The position numbers and the translations under genes are program-made. 58,840 nt of DNA, from NCBI GenBank assembly GCA_035574235.1, contig DATLZA010000075.1, positions 1-58,840 on the forward strand, given 5' to 3'. The stretch is from Planctomycetota bacterium. GTDB lineage: Bacteria > Planctomycetota > MHYJ01 > JACPRB01. The notes below the pieces were generated by a model that saw only the letters and a program-made list of their open reading frames with translations, did not search any database and was not told the origin of the DNA. This document shows, in pieces, positions 53,021 through 58,840 of this stretch; position 1 is the first letter of the stretch, and every line of letters begins with the position of its first letter.

Positions 53021-54802
53021 TCAGCTGATGAGCGGAATGTCTCCGGCGCCCGGCCGGGGTTCGCCGTCCAGCTCTTCGACCTTGAGTTCCTCGAGCTCCA
53101 CGACCTCTTCCAGGGCGGGGGCCTGTTCCTTGGGAGCGGAGGGCTTGGAAGGGGGCGGCGTCTTGGCGGGGGTCTTCTCGACCTTGGAGGGAGCGGCCCG
53201 TTCGGGGGCCGGCGTGGGGGGCGGCGTGGGGGCCAGGCGCCGGCGCGTCCCCGCGTCGGCCTTTTCGGCCTTGGAGACGGCGGAGCGCTCCAGGGCCGCG
53301 GGGGCGATCTGGATCTGGGCTTCCTGGAGGGCGCGCTGTTCCTCCATGGCGGCCACCAGGCACCCGTGGGCGATCGCCCGCAGCGGATCGCGGGCCAGGC
53401 GGATCTCGTTCACCTCGAGAGGGAAGTTGACCTTTTCGAATTCGTCCCGGAACACTTCGATGAAGCCTTTGATGAGCGAGGTGCCGCCCGCGCAGACGAC
53501 GTCGATCGGGCGGGTGAACGTAGGCATGTTCTGGGCGGTCTCGAGCTTCTGCTTGATCGTTTCCAGGGTGTACTGGATGAGGTTGCGGTAATAGATGACG
53601 ATGGCGTCCTGCACGCGGTCCTTGGGGTTGAGGAGGTCCACGCCGCTTTCCTTGACGGCGCAGACCATGGGGGCGGGCATGCCGATGGCTTGAGCGACGT
53701 TGTTGTCGATCCAGTCCCCGCCGCGGGACGTCGAGAAGGTGAGGGCCGGGACGCTCTTGTAGGCGATGCAGACGTTGAACATGCCGCCGCCGCAGGAGAT
53801 GCCGATGCCGGTGTAGTCCTGCGCCGCCAGTTCGGAGAAGACGACGGAGTGGCCCTCCAGCATCGGTTTCGGGGTGTAGCCCAGCTTGCGCAGGACCGCC
53901 TCGAGCGCCCCCCGATGGTAGATGACGTTGCGCTCGACGTCGATCGGGTCGGCCGGGACGGAGAAGGCGCAGACTTCGCCCACCTGCTTGGGGTGGCCCA
54001 GGAGCTGGGCGATGATGAGGCTGACGATGAGCAGGGCTTCGGGCTCGATGGGCGAGATCATGCCGTCCTTCATGGGCCGGCGCGTGTTTTTCTCGAAGAT
54101 GTTGGCCAGCTCGAAGGCCGGATCGCCGAGGACGTAGCCCTTGTCCCCCTGGACGATGTAGTCGATGCCCAGCTTCATCAGCATCTTCTTCGTGAAGGCG
54201 TCGGAGCGCACGTCCAGGAAGGCGTTGCGCTGGATGTTGTAGGCGACCTCGCCGGTGTCTCGGCGGCGGGCGGCGGCGCAGATGTTGACGGTGCCCACGT
54301 CGAGGCCCCGCCCCAGATCGAGGTCGAGCTTGTTGAAGCTGACGATGCGCCGCTCGCCGTCGTCGGCGACCTCGACGCGGCCCTCTCGGGAGGCGGGCTT
54401 CTCGACGGAGAAGTTCTTGATGATCTGCATGATGGGCCGCGTGGGGCCCTCCTTCTCGATCATCTCCTTGATCTCGAAGAAGAAGTCCCAGTAGCGGTTG
54501 GCCTCGGCGTCGGTGCGGGCCTTTTCGGCGGAGCGGATGATCTTGGTGAGCTCCTTGACCCAGGTGGCCGGGAGATTCTTCTCGACCGCCAGTTCCGCCA
54601 GCTGCTTCTGCCGGGCGGCGGAGTTGATCTTGGAGATCTCCAGGAGCTGGGCGTCTCCGAGGAGCCCCTTGGAACCGAGCTCGGCGACCTCGGGGTCCAG
54701 GCGCTGGAGGGCCAGGACCTTGTCCACCTGATACTTGGACAGGCCCTTGCGCTGGAGCCGGGAGTACAGCTGCTCCCCGAACGCCTTGGCCTCTTCGCCC
54801 AT
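53021..54802 (-). CDS. Actin-fold ATPase-like protein with ParB-like N-terminal region and acidic tail
   Basis: 593 residues. Three parts are seen. Residues about 1-110 are helical and resemble the HTH part of ParB/KorB (LSKYQVDKVLALQRLDPEVA, then LLGDAQLLEISKI and QLAELAVEKNL). Residues about 165-485 are an actin/FtsA/MreB-like fold: phosphate-1 loop GRGLDVGTVN, phosphate-2 region GIGISCGGGMFNVC in which the usual Asp is Ser, and an adenosine loop CAGGTSLIKGF. Residues 500-593 are Ala/Pro/Lys-rich and end in an acidic segment (LEEVVELEELKVEELDG). The central part is a close paralogue of the next gene upstream, 50 bases away. No membrane helix. Confidence 0.8.
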   Translation of the reverse strand: MGEEAKAFGEQLYSRLQRKGLSKYQVDKVLALQRLDPEVAELGSKGLLGDAQLLEISKINSAARQKQLAELAVEKNLPATWVKELTKIIRSAEKARTDAEANRYWDFFFEIKEMIEKEGPTRPIMQIIKNFSVEKPASREGRVEVADDGERRIVSFNKLDLDLGRGLDVGTVNICAAARRRDTGEVAYNIQRNAFLDVRSDAFTKKMLMKLGIDYIVQGDKGYVLGDPAFELANIFEKNTRRPMKDGMISPIEPEALLIVSLIIAQLLGHPKQVGEVCAFSVPADPIDVERNVIYHRGALEAVLRKLGYTPKPMLEGHSVVFSELAAQDYTGIGISCGGGMFNVCIAYKSVPALTFSTSRGGDWIDNNVAQAIGMPAPMVCAVKESGVDLLNPKDRVQDAIVIYYRNLIQYTLETIKQKLETAQNMPTFTRPIDVVCAGGTSLIKGFIEVFRDEFEKVNFPLEVNEIRLARDPLRAIAHGCLVAAMEEQRALQEAQIQIAPAALERSAVSKAEKADAGTRRRLAPTPPPTPAPERAAPSKVEKTPAKTPPPSKPSAPKEQAPALEEVVELEELKVEELDGEPRPGAGDIPLIS

Positions 54803-54852
54803 GGCTCTCGCTACGCGCCTCCTACCCGCGTGTCGCCGCCGTCCCGCGGCCC

Positions 54853-55860
54853 TCAGGCGGCCTGGCTGGCCATTTCCAGCTGGGCGGCCACGAGCGCGCC
54901 CTTGGCCGTGGCGTTGAACGGGTCCCTCGCCATCCGGATGTCCTTGACGGGGATCGGGAAGTCGAGCTCCTTGAAGACGGCCTTGACGAGCTCGATGAAG
55001 TTCCCCGCCATGGCCGTTCCGCCCGAGAAGACGATCGAAATCGGATCCGGGAAGCTCGGCATGTTCTCGGCGGCCCGGAACCGCTCGGCGATGTTGGTCA
55101 GGTTGTACTTGATGAGGTTCCGGTAGTAGATCGAGATCGCGTCCTCCTCGCGGTTCCTGGGCTTGAGGAGATCGACGCCCTTTTCCTTGAGAAGAGCCGC
55201 TTTGGCCGGCTTGATTCCGAGCGCGTTGGCCACGTTCAGGTCCACCCAGTCGCCCGAACGGGCCGTCGAGAAGTAAAGCGCCGGCATGGATTTATACGCC
55301 ACGCAGATGTTGAACATGCCGCCGCCGCAGGAGATGCCGATCCCGGTGAAGTCCTCCTCCGCCAGCTCCGCGAAGACGACGGCGTGACCCTCGATGATGT
55401 GGCTGGGCTTGTATCCCAGCGACTTGAGCACCGCGTCGAAAAGGTCGCGGTGGTAGGCCACCGAAAGATCCGAATCGATCGGGTCGCCCGGCACGGAGTA
55501 ATAGCAGACCTCGTTCGGAACGCGGGGCTGGCCGAGGATCGAGCCGATGAGAAGCTTCATGACCGGCAGGGCGTCCTGCTCCTTGGGGGAGATGAGGCCG
55601 TCCTTCATGGGCCGGCGCGTGTTGCGGTTGAGGACGTTCGCCAGCTCGAACGCCGGTTCGCCCAGGACGTACATCTTCTTGCCCTGAACGACATACGGCA
55701 CGTTCAGCCGCGTGAGCATGTTCTTGGTATACGCGTCGATGGGCACGTCGATGAAAACGTTGCGCTTCGGGCGCAGCTCGACCTCGCCCTTCTCGTTCTC
55801 TTCCGCGGCCACCAAGTTTACGGTCCCGACGTCCAACCCCTTGCCGTACCGGATACCCAC
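54853..55860 (-). CDS. Actin-fold ATPase-like protein (short form)
   Basis: 335 residues with a GTG start preceded by AGGAGG. It consists only of the actin-like fold: phosphate-1 GKGLDVGTVNLVAA near residues 6-19, a distinctive NTRRPMKDGLISPKE, EGHAVVFAELAEEDFTGIGI followed by SCGGGMFNICVAYKS (phosphate-2 with Ser for Asp), and adenosine loop FSGGTAMAGNFIELV. The end IRMARDPFNATAKGALVAA matches actin subdomain IA closure. It is alignable along its whole length with the core of the 53021 protein, without gaps of note. It lies between the coiled-coil gene and that paralogue, so all three are likely one operon. It is closer to MreB/FtsA/PilM than to Hsp70, but I cannot place it in a named family. 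Confidence 0.8.
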   Translation of the reverse strand: MGIRYGKGLDVGTVNLVAAEENEKGEVELRPKRNVFIDVPIDAYTKNMLTRLNVPYVVQGKKMYVLGEPAFELANVLNRNTRRPMKDGLISPKEQDALPVMKLLIGSILGQPRVPNEVCYYSVPGDPIDSDLSVAYHRDLFDAVLKSLGYKPSHIIEGHAVVFAELAEEDFTGIGISCGGGMFNICVAYKSMPALYFSTARSGDWVDLNVANALGIKPAKAALLKEKGVDLLKPRNREEDAISIYYRNLIKYNLTNIAERFRAAENMPSFPDPISIVFSGGTAMAGNFIELVKAVFKELDFPIPVKDIRMARDPFNATAKGALVAAQLEMASQAA

Positions 55861-55933
55861 CGTGTGTCCCTCCTGAATGTGACCTCGGACGTGATTTTAT
55901 CCCGGGCCGGACCCCCCAGCCACCCCCCCTGGG

Positions 55934-56845
55934 CTACTTCTTCTCCTCGTCCTTCTTCGCCTCCCCACCGCCCTGGCCGCTGCGCATGGCCTTGAGGCGC
56001 TCCAGGGCGTTGGAGATCTTTCCGCTCGTCTTGGCCTCGACCTGCATCTGCTTGAGGTTGCTTTCCAGCTCGCTGGCGACGAGGCTTTCGATCGTGGCCT
56101 GGCTGGGCCGGAATTCGAGGTCTCCCTCGAACCGGGCCGCCGCGCCCGCCCCGACCCCTCCTCCCGCCAGCGCCTTCAGGCGCAGATCCGTCAGCTTCTT
56201 GTTGACGCCGTCGATGGCCTTCGTGAAGAGCTCCGACAGCTTCATGAAGAGCTCCTCGTCGGACTTGCGCAGCTCCTCGACCATCTGGGCCTGTTTCTGG
56301 GCCGCCTCCGCCTTCATCTGTTCCAGGACCAGGCGCTCCTGGGCCATTTTGGCCTGATACTCCAGCTCCACCTGCTTGCGGACCCGCGCCTCGATCTCCT
56401 GCTCCATCGAGGCCATCTTCTTGCGCATGTCCTCGACCTCGGCGCGCATCATCGCCTTGCCGTCCTCGTAGCGCTGCTTGGCGGTGTCCTCGGCGAGCTT
56501 GCGCTGGAGCTGAATCTGCTTCTGGAGGTTTTCCACCTCCGCCGCCAGCCCCGCCTTGTCCTTCTCCATGAGCTCGGCCTTGTCCTTCATGGCCTGATGT
56601 TCCTTCATCAGGCGGTCGAGCTCCTGGCGCGAGGCGGCAATGAGCTTCTGGCGGTCGTCGGCGGAAAGCAGGTTGGTCTTCGTGGAGACGATCCGCTCCA
56701 CCGCGTCCCCGATGAGCTTGTTGATCATCTGCTCGTCGAGGACCTTCACCCGATGGATCCCGCGCTTGGCGAGTTCCTGGAGGGTGCTCTTCGAGGAGCT
56801 CTGCTCGATCGCGCGCCGGACGTCGAACGGCTGTGGATCGGTCAT
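55934..56845 (-). CDS. Long coiled-coil protein, first gene of the actin-like operon
   Basis: 303 residues from ATG 56845; a GTG ten codons upstream overlaps the -10 box and is unlikely. The N-terminal 70 residues form a small helical domain (STLQELAKRGIHRVKVLDEQ). Residues about 75-200 are a continuous coiled coil with heptads of Leu/Ala/Met (DKAGLAAEVENLQKQIQLQR). Residues 200-303 are again helical, with a Gly/Ala-rich break and a Lys/Glu-rich tail. No signal or membrane helix is seen. Such a protein could cross-link or cap filaments made by the two downstream actin-like proteins. A strong promoter and GGAG site precede it. Confidence 0.75.
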   Translation of the reverse strand: MTDPQPFDVRRAIEQSSSKSTLQELAKRGIHRVKVLDEQMINKLIGDAVERIVSTKTNLLSADDRQKLIAASRQELDRLMKEHQAMKDKAELMEKDKAGLAAEVENLQKQIQLQRKLAEDTAKQRYEDGKAMMRAEVEDMRKKMASMEQEIEARVRKQVELEYQAKMAQERLVLEQMKAEAAQKQAQMVEELRKSDEELFMKLSELFTKAIDGVNKKLTDLRLKALAGGGVGAGAAARFEGDLEFRPSQATIESLVASELESNLKQMQVEAKTSGKISNALERLKAMRSGQGGGEAKKDEEKK

Positions 56846-56863
56846 CCGAGTCTCCGACGGCAA

Positions 56864-56893
56864 ATTATATCCCACCCTTCAAAGCCCTGTCAA
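56864..56893 (-). promoter_or_regulatory. Strong promoter of coiled-coil/actin-like operon (TTGACA-18-TATAAT)
   Basis: Both hexamers are perfect: TTGACA (minus strand, 56893-56888) and TATAAT (56869-56864) with 18 bases between. The leader of about 12 bases has GGAG 7 bases before ATG 56845. This is the best promoter in the window, so the operon is probably highly expressed. Confidence 0.8.
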
Positions 56894-56915
56894 CCGCGGT
56901 CCGGCCGGCCGCGGA

Positions 56916-58196
56916 TCAGACCCGGAAGCGCTCGAGCTTGTAGACGGCCCGGGCCGGCACCTTCACCCGCATCCGGACGTGCCCGTCCACGAACGTGCGG
57001 TCCACCAGCACCGACCAGGTCGCCAGCTCCGCCAGGAGCCGCCCCTCCGTCAGCGGGATCGAAACCTCCATCTCCCGGAGCTGGCGCGTCAGCGCCTCCG
57101 CCACCCGCCGCGCCAGGAGATCCAGGCCCTCTCCCGTCCGCGCCGACAGCGCCAGCGATCCCGGGAACCGGTTCAGCAGGATCTCCCGCTCCACCGCGTC
57201 CCGGAAACGGTCGATCTTGTTGAACAGAAGAAGCGTCGGCTTGCCGCGGCAGCCCAGCTCCTCGAGCACGGATTCCACCGACCGGATCTGTTCCTCCGCC
57301 TGGGGGTGGCTGGCGTCCACGACGTGCAGAAGGAGGTCCGCCTGCGTCACCTCCTCGAGCGTCGCGTGGAAGCTCGCCACGAGGTCGTGCGGCAGGTTCC
57401 GGATGAACCCCACCGTGTCCGAGAGCAGCACCCGGATCCCCGGGCCGATCGTCCAGAGCCGCGTGCGCGTGTCCAGCGTCGAGAAGAGCCGGTCCTCCAC
57501 GAGCACCCCCGCCCCCGTCAGCGCGTTCATCAGCGTGGATTTTCCGGCGTTCGTGTAGCCGACCAGAGACACCGTGGTGTTCTCGAGCGTCCGGGCGGAA
57601 ACCTCGCGGCGCTTGCGCTCCTCAAGCTGCTTCATCTCGCGCCGCAGCGTCGTGATCCTCCGGCGCGCCAGGCGGCGGTCCACTTCGAGCTGCTTTTCGC
57701 CCGGGCCGCGCTGGCCGATCCCGATTCCGAAACCGCCCGCCTGCTGCTCGCCCCGCAGGTGCGCCCCCAGCCGCGACAGCCGCGGGAGGTTGTACTCCAG
57801 TTGCGCCAGCTCCACCTGGAGCTTCGCCTGGTGGGTCCGGGCGTGCGTGGCGAAAATGTCCAGGATCAGCTCGGTCCGGTCGATGACCTTGCAGCCGACG
57901 TCCTTTTCGAGATTCTGGACCTGGGCGGGAGAAAGCTCGTTGTCGAAAATCGCGCAGTCGGCGCGGTGCTGCGCCGCCAGACGGGAAAGCTCCCCCACCT
58001 TGCCGGATCCGATGTAGGTGCGGGGGTCGGGCCGCTCCCGCTTCTGGAGCACCCGGTCCACGACGATCGCGCCGGCCGTCTCGGCCAGGCGCGTCAGCTC
58101 CTCGAGGGGGTCCGCCGCCCGAACGTCGGTCCCGGGATCGACCGTGCCCACGAGCAGGGCCCGCTCCCGGTAAACCGTCTTCTCGAAGGGTTTCAA
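56916..58196 (-). CDS. hflX: GTPase HflX
   Basis: About 426 residues from a TTG at 58196 (436 if ATG 58226 is used). HflX is a ribosome-associated GTPase that splits stalled or heat-damaged ribosomes. Seen: the HflX N-terminal domain (YIGSGKVGEL, AIFDNELSPAQVQNLEK, DRTELILDIFATHARTHQA), glycine-rich QRGPGEKQLEVDRR, then the GTPase: GYTNAGKSTLMNAL (G1), LFSTLDTRTR (G2), LLSDTVGFIRNLPH (G3) and LLFNKIDR (G4). The C-terminal domain ends VKVPARAVYKLERF. ATG 58226 lies inside a TATAAT box with a good -35, so it cannot start that transcript's protein. The stop lies 23 bases from the -35 of the coiled-coil operon. Confidence 0.92.
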   Translation of the reverse strand: MKPFEKTVYRERALLVGTVDPGTDVRAADPLEELTRLAETAGAIVVDRVLQKRERPDPRTYIGSGKVGELSRLAAQHRADCAIFDNELSPAQVQNLEKDVGCKVIDRTELILDIFATHARTHQAKLQVELAQLEYNLPRLSRLGAHLRGEQQAGGFGIGIGQRGPGEKQLEVDRRLARRRITTLRREMKQLEERKRREVSARTLENTTVSLVGYTNAGKSTLMNALTGAGVLVEDRLFSTLDTRTRLWTIGPGIRVLLSDTVGFIRNLPHDLVASFHATLEEVTQADLLLHVVDASHPQAEEQIRSVESVLEELGCRGKPTLLLFNKIDRFRDAVEREILLNRFPGSLALSARTGEGLDLLARRVAEALTRQLREMEVSIPLTEGRLLAELATWSVLVDRTFVDGHVRMRVKVPARAVYKLERFRV

Positions 58197-58224
58197 CAGG
58201 CTGTTCCGATTCCTCCCGAATCGC

Positions 58225-58253
58225 ATTATAGGCGCGCCCGGTTCCCGAATCAA
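58225..58253 (-). promoter_or_regulatory. hflX promoter (TTGATT-17-TATAAT)
   Basis: TTGATT (minus strand, 58253-58248) and TATAAT (58230-58225) are 17 bases apart. The ATG at 58226-58224 overlaps the -10 box. The predicted leader contains GGGAGG (58217-58212) upstream of CTG 58199 and TTG 58196. Confidence 0.65.
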
Positions 58254-58271
58254 CCGCCCCGCGCGCGGCCA

Positions 58272-58299
58272 TTGCATTGCTTCCACCCGCTGGTATACT
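58272..58299 (+). promoter_or_regulatory. holA promoter (TTGCAT-16-TATACT)
   Basis: TTGCAT (58272-58277) and TATACT (58294-58299) are 16 bases apart, 11 bases before the GTG at 58311. It is divergent from the hflX promoter with about 18 bases between the two -35 boxes. Confidence 0.5.
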
Positions 58300-58310
58300 G
58301 AATTTCTTCC

Positions 58311-58840
58311 GTGAATCCGTCGCCCGTCGATTTCGCCTCGTTCGCCGCCGAGATCCGGGGGAAGAAACCCCCGGCGCCGGTGTACGTCTTCGCCGGACCC
58401 GAAGCCCTCCTGCGCGACCGCGGCGTGGCCCTCCTGCGCGAACGGGATCCGGAACTGGCCGCCCACGCCGTCCGCCTGACCTCCTCCGAGATCGACTGGA
58501 CCCGCCTGGCCGACGAGCTCTATACGCCCCCGTTCCTCGGAAGCCGCAAGCTCGTCGTCCTCGCCGATGAAGGCAACTTCGTCCATAATCATGCCGACGC
58601 GCTGCGGGCTTACCTGGCCGCCCCGTCGCCCGCCGCCGTCCTGGCCGCCCTCGTCCCCGGCGGAAAGGTCCCGGCCCTCGGGGAAGGGGCCGTCGTCGTC
58701 GAGTGCCGCCCCCCGCGCCCCGCGGAACTTCCCCGGTGGATTTCCACCGAAGCCCAGCGGCTGGGCAAGACCCTCGACCGCGCGGCGGCCCAGCTCCTGG
58801 CTTCGCGGGCCGGCGGGAACCTCGCGGCCCTGGCGGGTCA
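58311..58840 (+). CDS. holA: DNA polymerase III delta subunit, N-terminal part (cut by window edge)
   Basis: The visible 176 residues from GTG 58311 match the N-terminal AAA+ domain of HolA, the clamp-loader subunit that opens the sliding clamp: PVYVFAGPEALLRDRGVALL, LADELYTPPFLGSRKLVVLA, then RAYLAAPSPAAVLAALVPGG and LPRWISTEAQRLGKTLDRAA. The YVFAGPE opening (F-x-G-x-E) with the FLGSRKLVVL strand is typical. The rest lies outside the window. A GTG start is the first in-frame start after the promoter. Identification rests on pattern, with no sequence search. Confidence 0.82.
   Translation, partial: MNPSPVDFASFAAEIRGKKPPAPVYVFAGPEALLRDRGVALLRERDPELAAHAVRLTSSEIDWTRLADELYTPPFLGSRKLVVLADEGNFVHNHADALRAYLAAPSPAAVLAALVPGGKVPALGEGAVVVECRPPRPAELPRWISTEAQRLGKTLDRAAAQLLASRAGGNLAALAG

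Noticed and set aside
53021-55860. Actin-like genes as mreB or pilM
   Set aside because: No mreC, mreD, pilN, pilO or pilQ follows. The phosphate-2 loop differs, and the large copy carries extra domains not seen in MreB or PilM.

Overview
The window is 58.8 kb of very GC-rich bacterial DNA (roughly 70% GC by eye) carrying about 54 protein-coding genes on both strands. I see no rRNA, tRNA, CRISPR array, transposase or phage gene. The gene mix suggests a free-living Gram-negative-type bacterium, most likely a member of the Planctomycetota. The pointers are McsA/McsB, FGE-fold (SUMF1-like) secreted proteins without the catalytic cysteines, PQQ-type beta-propeller and FG-GAP proteins, GspK-type pseudopilins, DUF58/BatA-type proteins, a squalene-cyclase-repeat protein and a soluble Ser/Thr kinase. 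The phylum call is an inference; no marker rRNA is present.

Layout. 1-5.8 kb: ispD (cut by the window edge), an MBL-fold hydrolase, gspK, a TPR lipoprotein, a metallophosphoesterase, a nucleotidyltransferase with a small lipoprotein, and a PEGA lipoprotein. 5.8-10.9 kb: murD-ligA (overlapping), ilvE and a Uma2 protein. 10.9-14.6 kb: a three-gene operon for a large HEAT-repeat membrane protein and an ABC exporter. 14.6-21.5 kb: an FG-GAP protein, a DUF151 nuclease, an esterase, a protein kinase, an unknown gene and queA. 21.5-28.8 kb: a secreted protein of unknown function, alr-tsaB, an isoprenylcysteine-methyltransferase-like protein overlapping a RIO/Bud32-like kinase, rsmB, an anchored protein and a second esterase. 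28.8-35.8 kb: DUF58-BatA, a nitrilase-MFS pair, a putative beta-barrel and a dienelactone hydrolase. 35.9-38.9 kb: a hexulose-phosphate-synthase/RraA fusion followed by mcsA-mcsB. 38.9-47.7 kb: a 1211-residue GspK-like pseudopilin fused to a LamG-like domain with two small exported partners, then a YdjY-like / DUF4175-like / terpenoid-cyclase-fold operon. 47.8-52.8 kb: inositol-3-phosphate synthase, two tandem FGE-fold proteins and a PQQ propeller protein. 53.0-58.8 kb: a three-gene cytoskeleton-like cluster, hflX, and the start of holA.

The most unusual locus is 53.0-56.9 kb. One strong promoter reads into a long coiled-coil protein and two paralogous actin-fold ATPases. The larger ATPase has an N-terminal region resembling the helix-turn-helix part of ParB/KorB and an acidic, proline-rich tail. 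This looks like an undescribed filament or segregation/positioning system.

A window-wide pattern is also visible. Many sigma70-like promoters have their -10 box only 6-14 bases before the start codon, and in several cases exactly 6-7, so many mRNAs should be leaderless or nearly so. Genes inside operons mostly overlap by ATGA or GTGA.
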